A DNA stretch of 64,000 nucleotides from Virgibacillus sp. MSJ-26. GTDB lineage: Bacteria; Bacillota; Bacilli; Bacillales; Amphibacillaceae. Every line of letters starts with the position of its first letter. Position 1 is the stretch's first letter. Under the pieces are notes generated by a model, which did no database searches, was not told the DNA's origin, and worked only from the letters and a program-made list of their open reading frames with translations. The translations under genes were made by a program, and so were the position numbers. Location of the stretch: assembly GCF_018918075.1 (NCBI RefSeq), contig NZ_JAHLPW010000009.1, forward strand, positions 90,130 through 154,129. Reading direction: 5' to 3'. Shown piece by piece: positions 27,542-36,418 of the stretch.

Positions 27542-27663
27542 GTTGTATATCTTTACATAAAAAAATAACGTCTGTATATTGTATTACATATAGTTGAATC
27601 ACACTCAGTTAAGACTCCTAATTTCATTGTCTATCCAATGATCAGAAAGGATGCAAAAAATTT

Positions 27664-28140
27664 ATGCACATATTAGCTAATTATCCCCTAGTAGCCGCAC
27701 TCCTTGGTATTATTATTGCGCAAACGATTAAAGTTCCCATTCGTCTTATTATAACTAAAGAATTTAAGCCAGGCTTAGCATTTAGTACAGGTGGCATGCC
27801 AAGTAGCCATTCAGCAGCCGTCGCAGCTCTCACAACTGGTATTGGAATGTTAGAAGGTATCCAATCACCACTATTTGCTGCAGCATGTATTTTTAGTGTC
27901 ATTGTTATGTTTGACGCCTCTGGAATAAGAAGACAAGCTGGTGAACAAGCTGTTATCATAAATCAACTTATTAATGATTTTCAAGATTTTGTGGAAGGAA
28001 CGAAAGACTGGAAAGATAAAAAAGAAGATGAAAAACGCCAAGAACTCAAAGAAATCATGGGACATCAGCCCATCGAAGTATTTGTAGGCGCATTACTCGG
28101 CCTCCTTATCGCTTTCTTACTATACCGATTTTATTCTTGA
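27664..28140 (+). CDS. yuiD: Divergent PAP2 family membrane protein (YuiD-like)
   Basis: A 158-residue membrane protein of DUF212, a relative of acid phosphatase/vanadium haloperoxidase proteins. It has several hydrophobic segments and the conserved STGGMPSSHSAAVAALTTGI, including the SSHS core. The later FDASGIRRQAGEQA is also typical. The function of YuiD is not established. AAAGGATG precedes the ATG. Confidence 0.85.
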   Translation: MHILANYPLVAALLGIIIAQTIKVPIRLIITKEFKPGLAFSTGGMPSSHSAAVAALTTGIGMLEGIQSPLFAAACIFSVIVMFDASGIRRQAGEQAVIINQLINDFQDFVEGTKDWKDKKEDEKRQELKEIMGHQPIEVFVGALLGLLIAFLLYRFYS

Positions 28141-28200
28141 ACACCACTGACGTCAAATATACAACTGGAAACTGAAGAAATTAACTTCATCAACGTGATT

Positions 28201-28269
28201 ACGATCAATTGAACGGTTGAAACGCATCGTCATCGCTCCTATGACGATCATTTGAAAGGCTGAAACACG
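28201..28269. repeat. Imperfect 26-base direct repeat downstream of yuiD
   Basis: Two copies starting with ACGATCA and containing TTGAA-GG-TGAAAC lie at 28201-28226 and 28244-28269. The stretch 28141-28350 between yuiD and the next terminator contains no gene that I recognise. Confidence 0.4.
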
Positions 28270-28350
28270 TGTAAAACAACGTCCATCAACAGAACGCAAA
28301 ATGCAAGTCAATTCCCTTTATAACAAGTCTCCAAGAGAACTCGACAATAT

Positions 28351-28383
28351 TAAAGACCTTCCTGAGTTAACATGAAGGTCTTT
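28351..28383. terminator. Bidirectional terminator before yuiC
   Basis: AAAGACCTTC and GAAGGTCTTT form a perfect 10-base-pair stem between converging yuiD and yuiC. Confidence 0.8.
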
Positions 28384-28393
28384 GCATTATTTG

Positions 28394-29080
28394 TCATTCA
28401 TCTTGGATAATCTGTTCGCGAAACACTTGCATTGTTTCGTCTTCGTTCAACTCGATTAATTCTTTTTCTGTAATATCTCCATCGCCCATTTCAATAATGT
28501 AAACATCAACTTCTTTTTTACCCCACTGAGAGTATACATCATCTACTGTGTCATAAAATAAATCAATTTTATTACCTTGTATTGCTCCACCTTTATCAGC
28601 GACAACTCCGTAACCGTAGTCAGGAATGTAGAGGATTGTTCCAATTGGAAAAATGGATAAATCAGCTGCAATAGTAGAGTATAAATCTCGTTTAACTTTG
28701 ACACCGGAATAAGTAATACCATAAGATGGATGATCAGGACTTTTGCCTGTTGATTCAATGCCTGCCGTATAACCTGTTGCAAGAACTTTTTTACTTTCAT
28801 ATTGTTCTAAATCTATGGCTTCCTCTAAAGTTTGTGGGCCCTCTATTTGATCACTAGATATATATTTTTGTGGACCTACAAAGCTATTTAAAAGTTTTTC
28901 CTCCAAAATAACATCTCTAGAATTATCAGGATTATGTTTACTGGCTTGTGCTTGTGCACTTTCAGTTTCCATAAGTATGTCAGCTACAGATACGTTTGAT
29001 AAGTGGGATAAGGTCGATAGAAAAGCACCTAATACTAATAAAAACATGATTGTTCTTCGTAAAACTTTACTTATAGTCAA
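28394..29080 (-). CDS. yuiC: 3D domain protein (YuiC-like muralytic lytic transglycosylase)
   Basis: Predicted exported protein of 228 residues. An N-terminal hydrophobic segment ([18 protein letters not shown]) acts as signal or anchor. The C-terminal third is a 3D/double-psi-beta-barrel domain: [49 protein letters not shown]. The Asp residues are those of stationary-phase survival (Sps) muralytic enzymes related to resuscitation factors. I use the TTG at 29080 because AGAGGTG lies 6 bases upstream. The frame is open back to 29119. Downstream of yuiB in the same direction. Confidence 0.85.
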   Translation of the reverse strand: MTISKVLRRTIMFLLVLGAFLSTLSHLSNVSVADILMETESAQAQASKHNPDNSRDVILEEKLLNSFVGPQKYISSDQIEGPQTLEEAIDLEQYESKKVLATGYTAGIESTGKSPDHPSYGITYSGVKVKRDLYSTIAADLSIFPIGTILYIPDYGYGVVADKGGAIQGNKIDLFYDTVDDVYSQWGKKEVDVYIIEMGDGDITEKELIELNEDETMQVFREQIIQDE

Positions 29081-29136
29081 TAACAACACCTCTAGAGAGT
29101 CATCATTCCCTATTAGCAAAGTTTTATTCCTATTTT

Positions 29137-29457
29137 TTAAAACATTTGATAACCGCTCTTACGTAAATATTTAATTACCATGCCAGAAACGATGGCACCG
29201 ACAAATCCCGAAATGAGGATGATCCAATCAACTACAGTAATTCCTACTAACACGTTAAAAGCAGTCGAAAAAGCCTCAGACGGTGCCGTGAAATATTTAC
29301 TAACAGGTATACCGTCAATAATAATAATAACGATAAAAGGATATAAAAAAGCCATTAACCATGTTCTCCGAAGTAGCATATTTAAAATAAAAGCTAACCC
29401 AAAAAAAATAACGAAATATAAAATAATCGAAACTATATGTTGTATGAGTTGTGCCAA
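29137..29457 (-). CDS. yuiB: Small membrane protein YuiB
   Basis: A 106-residue protein with three or four hydrophobic segments that ends [11 protein letters not shown], an ending I associate with YuiB. Function unknown. The TTG at 29457 has AAGGAGA at good spacing. An in-frame GTG at 29475 overlaps that ribosome binding site. A promoter lies about 50 bases upstream and yuiC follows at once, so the two probably form one unit. Confidence 0.85.
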   Translation of the reverse strand: MAQLIQHIVSIILYFVIFFGLAFILNMLLRRTWLMAFLYPFIVIIIIDGIPVSKYFTAPSEAFSTAFNVLVGITVVDWIILISGFVGAIVSGMVIKYLRKSGYQMF

Positions 29458-29504
29458 CTTTATAATCTCCTTCACTTTCTGTATTCCTGTCCAATCTACA
29501 TTTT

Positions 29505-29533
29505 ATATTAAAATACAAAAAAAGCAAAGACAA
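29505..29533 (-). promoter_or_regulatory. Candidate promoter of yuiB-yuiC
   Basis: On the minus strand TTGTCT (29533-29528) and TAATAT (29510-29505) are 17 bases apart. Confidence 0.5.
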
Positions 29534-29645
29534 GAATAGCACAACCGTCCCGTGAAGCAATGCACAAATTATATACAACCAGACAGATATTAGATATTTT
29601 AAATGTATAATCATCCACATAATGTCTTTGCTTACTAAAATTCAG

Positions 29646-30866
29646 TTAATAAAACACATTAAATTTTCCTTTTTTCATAACTAGGCCTAAGCCACCAACT
29701 TTCAATAAATATCGATTAGCTAACATTTTTTTTAGGAAAGTTGCTTTCCAACCGTAAAGTTTACAATCACGCAAAATGGTTCCTATTGCATCGTTGTAAC
29801 CTAAGGAAATAACCGTGCCGAGTCGATGCGGTTTAAATTTGTCTAATTCTGTTTTCCCTCTTACTATTCTTTTAATATTACGGGCTACAGTCTCAGACTG
29901 TTCTTCTGTAATTTGACCATGAGATGGGTATGGTTTTCCCGTTTTTGCATTCCTTATTAACGCACAATCTCCTATAACGAATACATCGTCAAAGTCCTGT
30001 GTCCTCATGTCTTCGCGAACTTCTATCTTGCCTTCTTTCGTTTGAAAACCGGATCTTTCAACGACTGAATTGGCACGGCCACTAGCCGTCCAGACCGTTG
30101 TCATCGTTGGAACTTCTATACTTTTTCCATCTTTTTCATAAATAATACTGTCTGGTTTACACTCCTTAAGAGATGCACTTGTTATTATTTCAATACCACG
30201 GGATTCTAATGAATTCATAGCATAATCTATTAATTGTTGATCAATGCCGGGCAAAATAGTAGATTCGCTCTCTAGATTAATTATTTTAACACGCGCCTTG
30301 TTTATATCATAATCTTCACATAATTCCGGAATCCGGTTGGCCAACTCACCTAAAAACTCTACACCTGTGAATCCCCCACCTCCTACAACAATGTTTATTC
30401 GTGATTGCTTTTTCTCTTTTTCATTGTTATATAGAGCAAAGTTATATTCTAAATGTTCTCGAATTAGCATTGAACTATCAAGGTTTTTCATCATTAGTGC
30501 ATGTTCAGCTAAACCAGGGATTTCATGTGACACTCCTTCAAATCCTAGTCCAATAACTAAAATATCATATTTTAACTCAGTTTCTTTAAGTTTAACTACC
30601 TTCTCTTCTGGCTTGATTCTTTCAACCGTATCGACTATAAAATTTACCCGCTCAGGCTTAATGACATTCTGAATCATGATTCGAACGTTATCATGATGTA
30701 TCGTACCCGCTGCTGCTTCATGTAACCAGGTAGATTGATAGTGATAATTGTGCATGTTAACAAGTGTTATATTTGCGTTTTTTACACTTAGCGACTTTTG
30801 AAGCCTTATTGTCGTCATTAATCCGCCATACCCAGCACCTAATATGACGATATTTGGCTTTTTCAT
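29646..30866 (-). CDS. yumB: Type II NADH dehydrogenase-like FAD protein (YumB)
   Basis: A 406-residue flavoprotein of the NDH-2 family that would pass electrons from NADH to menaquinone at the membrane. It has two dinucleotide folds: NIVILGAGYGGLMTTIRLQK at the N-terminus for FAD and NIVVGGGGFTGVEFLGELA for NAD(P)H. The second FAD motif is VFVIGDCALI, and KPYPSHGQITEEQSETVARN is typical of NDH-2. In B. subtilis YumB is a paralogue of YjlD/Ndh with a less clear role. It is divergent from yumC and has a long leader with a terminator-like hairpin. Confidence 0.9.
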   Translation of the reverse strand: MKKPNIVILGAGYGGLMTTIRLQKSLSVKNANITLVNMHNYHYQSTWLHEAAAGTIHHDNVRIMIQNVIKPERVNFIVDTVERIKPEEKVVKLKETELKYDILVIGLGFEGVSHEIPGLAEHALMMKNLDSSMLIREHLEYNFALYNNEKEKKQSRINIVVGGGGFTGVEFLGELANRIPELCEDYDINKARVKIINLESESTILPGIDQQLIDYAMNSLESRGIEIITSASLKECKPDSIIYEKDGKSIEVPTMTTVWTASGRANSVVERSGFQTKEGKIEVREDMRTQDFDDVFVIGDCALIRNAKTGKPYPSHGQITEEQSETVARNIKRIVRGKTELDKFKPHRLGTVISLGYNDAIGTILRDCKLYGWKATFLKKMLANRYLLKVGGLGLVMKKGKFNVFY

Positions 30867-30930
30867 TGTGTAGCCCCTTCCTAACCTTACAAAATTCTAA
30901 TAATGTCGTCCTGTAAAAAATCGAATTTTC

Positions 30931-30960
30931 CCCAAAAATAAAACTTGGTAAACACCAAGC
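30931..30960 (-). terminator. Terminator-like hairpin in the yumB leader
   Basis: Read on the minus strand, CTTGGT and ACCAAG form a short stem with a 4-base loop followed by TTTTATTTTT. It lies about 70 bases before the yumB start and about 100 bases downstream of the predicted yumB promoter, so it could act as an attenuator. Confidence 0.5.
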
Positions 30961-31042
30961 TGGAAAATGTCTATCTATATTAAAATCCTATAATTTAAGT
31001 TCAAATTTTATTCCTTTTAAACATATTAATTTAATCTATTTG

Positions 31043-31095
31043 TTACATAACTGTAATCTATTTAATATAATAGACCTTTTTAATATTATTTTCAA
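31043..31095. promoter_or_regulatory. Overlapping divergent promoters of yumB and yumC with an inverted repeat
   Basis: Minus strand: TTGAAA (31095-31090), 17 bases, TATTAT (31072-31067). Plus strand: TTACAT (31043-31048), 17 bases, TATAAT (31066-31071). The two -10 boxes occupy the same bases on opposite strands. TTACA-TAAC-TGTAA (31043-31056) is an inverted repeat covering the plus-strand -35 region and lying just past the minus-strand start point. Confidence 0.55.
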
Positions 31096-31213
31096 CCCTA
31101 CTTGTCATTTTTCTACAATGAAAACAATTCTAAAACGCATTAATACACAATGATTAAGGATATATGATAATATGGACATGGCAAAGAATTTGTAATGAAA
31201 TGGGGTTATCAGA

Positions 31214-32203
31214 TTGTCGAATAAAGTTTATGACGTCACTGTTATTGGCGCTGGGCCTGCTGGTCTATTCACAGCTTTTTATGGCGGCATGCGTCAAGCA
31301 AGTGTTAAAATAATTGAAAGCTTACCACATACTGGCGGGCAGTTGACTGCTCTTTATCCAGAGAAAGATATATATGATGTAGCTGGGTTTCCTAAGATTG
31401 GTGCACAAGAGTTAGTAGATAATTTAGAAAAACAACTCACTCTTTTTGACACAATAACGACAGTTCTTGGACAAGAAATTGAAACAGTTGAACGCTTAGA
31501 GGATGAGACATTCAAATTAACGTCAAGTGACGGGGACACTCATTTTTCAAAAACAATTATAATCACAGCTGGTAATGGAGCATTTCATCCTCGTAAACTT
31601 AACATAGCAGGTTGCGAACAATTTGAAGACGTTAACTTACATTACCATGTTAAAGATATGAATAAATATAAAGATCAAAATGTTTTATTACTCGGTGGTG
31701 GAGATTCTGCCGTTGATTGGGCCTTAATGCTTGAATCCATTGCAAATAAGGTGACCCTTGTACATCGACGTGATCAGTTTAGGGCTCACGAACATAGTGT
31801 TGAAAAATTAATGGCATCCAGTGTCGATATTTTAACACCTTATATTCCAAGAGATATTACTGGGACAAAAAGAATAGAGAAAGTGACGTTGGAAAAAGCG
31901 AGAAGCGATGAAACCATTGACATAGAGGTAGATTCAGTTCTCTGTAACTATGGTTTTATTTCCACACTTGGCCCAATTAAAGACTGGGGTCTAGAAATTG
32001 AAAAAAATAGTGTTGTCGTCAATTCAAAAATGGAGACTAATATACCCGGAATCTATGCGGCTGGAGATATTAATACATATCCTGGCAAGGTAAAGTTGAT
32101 TGTTACAGGGTTTGGGGAAGGTCCAACAGCCATTAACAATGCTATGCAATATATCAATCCAAAAGCACGAATCCAACCTAAACATTCAACAGCTATGTTT
32201 TAA
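31214..32203 (+). CDS. yumC: Ferredoxin/flavodoxin--NADP+ reductase, thioredoxin-reductase-like type (YumC)
   Basis: A 329-residue FAD enzyme that transfers electrons between NADPH and ferredoxin or flavodoxin. It shows the FAD fold [38 protein letters not shown], the NADP fold [17 protein letters not shown], and [20 protein letters not shown]. It lacks the CxxC redox motif of thioredoxin reductase, as expected for YumC. The start is a TTG with TGGGG at 31200-31205. Position next to Fe-S genes suggests a role in supplying electrons to them. Confidence 0.93.
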   Translation: MSNKVYDVTVIGAGPAGLFTAFYGGMRQASVKIIESLPHTGGQLTALYPEKDIYDVAGFPKIGAQELVDNLEKQLTLFDTITTVLGQEIETVERLEDETFKLTSSDGDTHFSKTIIITAGNGAFHPRKLNIAGCEQFEDVNLHYHVKDMNKYKDQNVLLLGGGDSAVDWALMLESIANKVTLVHRRDQFRAHEHSVEKLMASSVDILTPYIPRDITGTKRIEKVTLEKARSDETIDIEVDSVLCNYGFISTLGPIKDWGLEIEKNSVVVNSKMETNIPGIYAAGDINTYPGKVKLIVTGFGEGPTAINNAMQYINPKARIQPKHSTAMF

Positions 32204-32206
32204 AAA

Positions 32207-32277
32207 AAGAGCTGGATGGTATAGAGATATCCATCTTTGTAACATATGCGATGGAAACCCGTTATCATCCAGCTTAT
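32207..32277. terminator. Large bidirectional hairpin between yumC and the FNR-like gene
   Basis: AGCTGGATG (32210-32218 region) and CATCCAGCT (32265-32274 region) form a perfect 9-base-pair stem around a long loop. A-rich and T-rich flanks make it a plausible terminator for the two convergent genes. Confidence 0.55.
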
Positions 32278-32292
32278 TATTGTTGATCCAAA

Positions 32293-33000
32293 TTAAAAGT
32301 CTTCTGCAGCATTTTTTAAGGCATTTAAATCCAAAATATTTATTTTCCGATGTCCAACCTGCTCTATCCAACCTTTTGTCTGAAAATATGATAGTCTTCT
32401 ACTAATCGTTTCTTGTGTTGTTCCTAAGTAAGATGCCAAATCTTTTTTACTCATTGGCAAAACAACACTCAATGTGTTTTTATCTTCCGCTAACTTAACT
32501 AAATAGCTAGCTGTTCTTGTCTCTACATCACGGGCACTTAATTGACCAACAAGATACTCGGTTTCATCTAGCCTCTCACTAAATTCGCTTAAGATTTTTA
32601 AGGGGATAGTTGGGTGTGTCTTCATTAATTCTTGTATATCACTCTTATGAATCGCACAAATTTCACTTTTTACGATTGCTTCTGCGTAACTATCCATCAC
32701 CTTATCAGTAAATAAAGCTAGCTCACCTAAAAATTCACCTGGTTCCAAAATACGTAATAATTGCTCTTTTCCCGATTCGAATAGCTTGTATATTTTTACG
32801 CGACCCACATGGACAATGTATAAGTATTCAAGTGGATCTCCTTCATGATAAATAATTTCTCCTTTTTGAAAAACTTTTTGGGAACTTTTCTTTAAAATCT
32901 CCCGCATTTCTTCCTCTTCAAGATGATTAAAAATCGGTACTTTAGAAATGCACATTTGATGTTTGCTTTTCGCATTATGGTGACAACATGATTCCGCCAT
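32293..33000 (-). CDS. Crp/FNR family regulator with FNR-like cysteines
   Basis: A 235-residue transcription factor with an N-terminal cyclic-nucleotide-binding-type domain (FQKGEIIYHEGDPLEYLYIV, EPGEFLGELALF) and a C-terminal winged helix whose recognition part is LASYLGTTQETISRRLSYFQ. The N-terminus has Cys5, Cys6 and Cys17 (QMCISKVPIF), and Cys115 lies in SEICAIHK. By eye, Cys17 lines up with Cys29 and Cys115 with Cys122 of E. coli FNR. An oxygen- or NO-labile [4Fe-4S] cluster is therefore plausible but not proven. Neighbours are yumC and the Fe-S carrier yutM. Target sites are not identified. Confidence 0.82.
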   Translation of the reverse strand: MAESCCHHNAKSKHQMCISKVPIFNHLEEEEMREILKKSSQKVFQKGEIIYHEGDPLEYLYIVHVGRVKIYKLFESGKEQLLRILEPGEFLGELALFTDKVMDSYAEAIVKSEICAIHKSDIQELMKTHPTIPLKILSEFSERLDETEYLVGQLSARDVETRTASYLVKLAEDKNTLSVVLPMSKKDLASYLGTTQETISRRLSYFQTKGWIEQVGHRKINILDLNALKNAAEDF

Positions 33001-33024
33001 TAACTAACCACCACTTTCTGAATT

Positions 33025-33062
33025 AAAAAAGCTAGAACGCTTTTTATCAAGCGGCCTAGCTG
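33025..33062 (-). terminator. Terminator of yutM
   Basis: On the minus strand AGCTAG..CGCTT and AAGCG..CTAGCT pair with a small internal loop and are followed by T6. Confidence 0.8.
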
Positions 33063-33067
33063 AATAA

Positions 33068-33427
33068 TTAACAATCACCTGGTGTTCCCGCGCGGTCTTT
33101 TGCTCTAAATGAAGAACCACAACCACAAGAAACAATTGCGTTTGGATTATCTATACTAAATCCTCCGCCCATCATATTTTGTTTAAAATCAATAGTCGTT
33201 CCTTCTAGTATTGGGATGTCTTGTTTGAAAATCACAAGAGGGATACCATTTAACTCATCCACTTCATCTAATTCAGGATTGATATCATATTCAAAGCCGA
33301 GTGAATAAGATAACCCACTACACCCGCCACCTTTTATACCAAAGCGAAGTCTAACGTTTTCTTCTTCATCTTTCATCATTTCTTTGATTTGGTGGCTTGC
33401 ATTTTCTGTAATTGTAACTGGTAACAT
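33068..33427 (-). CDS. yutM: HesB/IscA-type Fe-S carrier protein (YutM, ErpA-like)
   Basis: An A-type carrier of 119 residues that receives Fe-S clusters from the SUF machinery and hands them to client enzymes. The three conserved cysteines are in IKGGGCSGLSYSLGF and VSCGCGSSFRAK. FGIKGGGCSG and MMGGGFSIDNPNA are the family signature. The downstream terminator closes the unit. The SUF operon in the same window is its likely partner. Confidence 0.93.
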   Translation of the reverse strand: MLPVTITENASHQIKEMMKDEEENVRLRFGIKGGGCSGLSYSLGFEYDINPELDEVDELNGIPLVIFKQDIPILEGTTIDFKQNMMGGGFSIDNPNAIVSCGCGSSFRAKDRAGTPGDC

Positions 33428-33522
33428 CTCAAACCCTCCTATAGCTTGTTATTGCCTATCTATTAATTTCTAGTATACAGAGAGATTTTTCATGTTTCAA
33501 ATGCTTTGTTTAAGTTAGATTA

Positions 33523-33849
33523 TTATTTTTGGAGTTGCACATTATGCTGGTCTAGTTGCTTGTAGATTGTTTTTAAACGCGGGATGCCTTCCGCCACCAT
33601 TTCGTCATTTACAAAGACAATTGGATAAAATAAATCTTCATCAAACATTCGTTTTACAAACTTCTGATGTTTTTCTTCTTCTGGCGGTGAGTCAATATCT
33701 ATATACTCAAAAATTATATTGTCATCTACATATTTACGTCCAATAGCTGCCTGCAACCATTCATAAGTGTCTTTTGAACCCGGTGCTCCCACACAGCTGG
33801 CACAAATCTGATCCGCACCATAAACAGTAATTTGTACATTTTTATCCAC
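33523..33849 (-). CDS. yuzD: YuzD-like DUF1462 protein with thioredoxin-type fold
   Basis: A 108-residue protein matching DUF1462. The N-terminal VQITVYGADQICASCVGAPG holds a CxxC pair in a thioredoxin-like context, and FYPIVFVNDEMVAEGIPRL resembles the cis-Pro region. Function is not established. A redox or Fe-S linked role would fit the CxxC and neighbours. The start is the GTG at 33849 with GGAGG 7 bases upstream. It is divergent from yutI. Confidence 0.82.
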   Translation of the reverse strand: MDKNVQITVYGADQICASCVGAPGSKDTYEWLQAAIGRKYVDDNIIFEYIDIDSPPEEEKHQKFVKRMFDEDLFYPIVFVNDEMVAEGIPRLKTIYKQLDQHNVQLQK

Positions 33850-34090
33850 TTTATAACCTCCATTAAGGATTTTATACACTAATCGCTTTCACTTCTATTA
33901 TAAACGACTCTTTGACTATTAGCATCTTTTCAATTTCACTCTTTTCTTAAATCATACCAGTTACTTTTAATTTACAAAAACGCATTTTAAAGTTAAAATA
34001 GAGATAAATGTACAATGCAAAATAAAGTCTTGGAATAGATTTTTTTACTTAGACGTTTTATAATATAAAATAGGAAAGGAGAAGATATTA

Positions 34091-34315
34091 ATGGAAGAAC
34101 AAGTACAAGAAGTATTAAATAAACTACGTCCATATTTACTCCGTGATGGAGGAGATGTGGAATTAATCGATGTAGATGATGACGGTATAGTACTCCTTCG
34201 CCTTATGGGTGCTTGTGGCAACTGCCCAAGTTCGACAATTACGTTAAAAGCAGGAATTGAACGTGCTTTACGTACAGAAGTTCCAGGTGTTAAAGAAATC
34301 GAGCAAGTTTTTTAA
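34091..34315 (+). CDS. yutI: NifU C-terminal-like Fe-S scaffold/carrier (YutI)
   Basis: A 74-residue NifU-like domain that binds a [4Fe-4S] cluster through the CxxC of [18 protein letters not shown]. The N-terminal [20 protein letters not shown] is typical. It acts as a late cluster carrier. GGAAAGGAG precedes the ATG and a TATAAT box lies at 34069-34074. Confidence 0.93.
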   Translation: MEEQVQEVLNKLRPYLLRDGGDVELIDVDDDGIVLLRLMGACGNCPSSTITLKAGIERALRTEVPGVKEIEQVF

Positions 34316-34349
34316 ATTTAAATGAAATAAATATAGAATTTTTTATCCT

Positions 34350-34383
34350 AGCAGACAATTATAAATGCATTGTCTGCTTTTTT
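34350..34383 (+). terminator. Terminator of yutI
   Basis: AGCAGACAAT and ATTGTCTGCT form a perfect 10-base-pair stem followed by T5. Confidence 0.88.
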
Positions 34384-34441
34384 ACGTTCAGTTCGACTAT
34401 GGCTCGTAACTTTTGGAAGTAAGATAAGACTCGACTATCGT

Positions 34442-35416
34442 TTATAACCAAGATAACGTCGGTATTTCCAATTCGTAATTCCCTACGCCAGCCAAGTCGA
34501 ATAAATCCCTCAATCTTTTTTCATAATCCGTCTGTACATTGATTAATCTTTCTAGTTCTGCATAACTCTTTTCTTCTAAACCATTAAGTAGGACGATTTC
34601 AAGACAGTCAAAAAAATGCGCAGGGTATATGAGCCTACCATATAACTGGCGCCAACTGAAAATAGACAGTGGTCTGACTTGTTGATAATCTTCTAAAAAA
34701 GAGGTAATATCTGAGCTACCCCTGTTTTGGTTGATTAGAAATTGGTATCGTATATATTCTGCAATATCCCTTGTTGGATGATCAAAAACTAAGTCATGAA
34801 ACCAAATGATCGGTTCTTGCAAATGGTTGTTATAGCGATGGAAAGTGATAGATCCTTGGTCAATCGAATTAAAGCGTAAATCAACCTCACTTTCTGCAAT
34901 ATATTGAATAGCATTTTCGCAAATTCCGATTATATATGGTAAGATATCCATAACTAAACGGTAGTATGGATGGGACTCTTCCTCGTTTTTTTGCTGTATG
35001 CTCGTTTCAACCATTGTTAACTTTTCAATCCAGAGATCTTTCCATTGTCCGTAACTTGATAAGGTTTGAGGTTCAAAACTGTATGTAGAGCCTATTTGAT
35101 GAAAACTTGCCAATTTATAACCATCGGACATCCTTTGCTGTTCGTTATGGTGCTCTACCCGAATGACCATTAGTTGATCTTGATCATGTGTAGTAAACCA
35201 ATCTCCTTGCTTGTTTCGTATGGGATGAGCAAGAACATGGTAATTATTTTCATGTAAAAAGTAAGCTAGCGCAGCTTGTTCCATATATGTCACTTCCTTA
35301 TCTTGGGAAGACATGATAAAATATACAAAACTTTCATCAAGGAATGCCTCTTGATTAAAAAGTGTCGCCCTTTCTTTAACTTGAATACTATATTCAGAAG
35401 CAAGCAAGCGATGCAA
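34442..35416 (-). CDS. yutH: Spore coat-associated protein YutH (CotS-like kinase fold)
   Basis: A 324-residue protein of the CotS/YutH group, distantly related to aminoglycoside phosphotransferase-type kinases. LRFNSIDQGSITFHRYNNH and PIIWFHDLVFDHPTRDIAEY cover the region that replaces the kinase catalytic loop. The normal HxDxxxxN is not intact, so it is probably non-catalytic. In B. subtilis YutH is a spore coat protein. I place the start at the TTG at 35416, 8 bases after GGGAGG. A TTG at 35425 touches the ribosome binding site. Divergent from yutG. Confidence 0.83.
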   Translation of the reverse strand: MHRLLASEYSIQVKERATLFNQEAFLDESFVYFIMSSQDKEVTYMEQAALAYFLHENNYHVLAHPIRNKQGDWFTTHDQDQLMVIRVEHHNEQQRMSDGYKLASFHQIGSTYSFEPQTLSSYGQWKDLWIEKLTMVETSIQQKNEEESHPYYRLVMDILPYIIGICENAIQYIAESEVDLRFNSIDQGSITFHRYNNHLQEPIIWFHDLVFDHPTRDIAEYIRYQFLINQNRGSSDITSFLEDYQQVRPLSIFSWRQLYGRLIYPAHFFDCLEIVLLNGLEEKSYAELERLINVQTDYEKRLRDLFDLAGVGNYELEIPTLSWL

Positions 35417-35509
35417 ATTAAACAACCTCCCTTTCTCACATATTACTATGTGTATGAGGAGTTAATGCTAAATTTAACTAAAATAACAAAAGAAATTATG
35501 GTGATGAAA

Positions 35510-36031
35510 ATGGATAAAAATACAAAAAAAAGTGAACTAGAGGTTAAAGCGCGTCAGTGGTTGACAGAAAGAGGAGTAACATTAGACGATATAGCTGAAC
35601 TCGTCTATTACTTACAATCAAGTTATCATGAAGATTTAAGCATGGAGGACTGCCTAGAAAACGTGGATCAGGTCCTAACTAAACGTGAAGTACAAAATGC
35701 TATTTTAACAGGAATTCAGCTTGATAAACTAGCAGAACAGAAATTATTAGATCAGCCCTTGCAAAAAACCATCGAAACGGACGAAAGCTTATATGGCGTT
35801 GATGAAATTATCGCCTTTTCTATCGTGAATGTTTATGGTTCAATCGGTTTTACAAATTATGGATATATCGATAAGCAAAAACCAGGAATCTTAGAACGTT
35901 TGAATGATAAATCAACTGGGGAATGTCATACTTTTTTAGATGATATTGTCGGTGCTATTGCAGCCGCTGCTTCAAGTAGATTAGCTCATGCCACTGCTGA
36001 TACGGGATTAATTGAAGATAATTTAGGATAG
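35510..36031 (+). CDS. yutG: Phosphatidylglycerophosphatase A family protein (YutG)
   Basis: A 173-residue PgpA-like protein. The C-terminal domain has the conserved YGVDEIIAFSIVNVYGSIGF, NDKSTGECHTFLDDIVGAIA and AAASSRLAHA. In Firmicutes this form has an N-terminal helical extension (KARQWLTERGVTLDDIAELV). It may dephosphorylate phosphatidylglycerophosphate, but this is not secure because no membrane segment is obvious. The start among 35498, 35504 and 35510 is uncertain; GGTGATG favours 35510. Confidence 0.8.
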   Translation: MDKNTKKSELEVKARQWLTERGVTLDDIAELVYYLQSSYHEDLSMEDCLENVDQVLTKREVQNAILTGIQLDKLAEQKLLDQPLQKTIETDESLYGVDEIIAFSIVNVYGSIGFTNYGYIDKQKPGILERLNDKSTGECHTFLDDIVGAIAAAASSRLAHATADTGLIEDNLG

Positions 36032-36040
36032 GATATTAGA

Positions 36041-36412
36041 AGGTGGGACAAAACTAAGTATTGGTTATTAAATGACGAACATTTTTAAGTAAGCGTTATT
36101 CGCTTCGGAAAAATACTTCGCTTTCCGTGGGTGGCTGATGAGCCTCGGACCAACAGGATGTTGGTCATGGAGGCGCCCCCACAGGACGTCGCGAATTTAG
36201 CCTTCCATCATTCATGACGCAATGCGGGGGCGCGTCTAGCCTCATCTCCCACTGGACAAGCAATACTTCGACAGCAATACAACGTGATTTTTTCAAGGAG
36301 TTTACGTATTTTTCCTACGCTACGCTGACTTGAAAATGTGTATATTTATATAAATATACTTTAATACGTTCGCTTTTAAATTATAAAATACCTATGTCCC
36401 AACTTTTTTCTA
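36041..36412. repeat. GC-rich, highly self-complementary intergenic repeat element
   Basis: The 372-base element fills the gap between convergent yutG and yutF. Nested arms are visible: GGTGGGACA (36042-36050) with TGTCCCAAC (36395-36403); GTGG..GATGAG (36131-36143) with CTCATC..CCAC (36241-36252); GCGCCCCC (36173-36180) with GGGGGCGC (36226-36233); and a local hairpin GACCAACA-GGA-TGTTGGTC (36148-36166). The core is much richer in GC than its surroundings. Sequences such as CGCTTTCCGTGGGTGGCTG are, from memory, dispersed in many Bacillaceae genomes. A T6 run after the last arm may act as terminator. No coding potential seen. Confidence 0.7.
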
Positions 36413-36418
36413 TATTTA

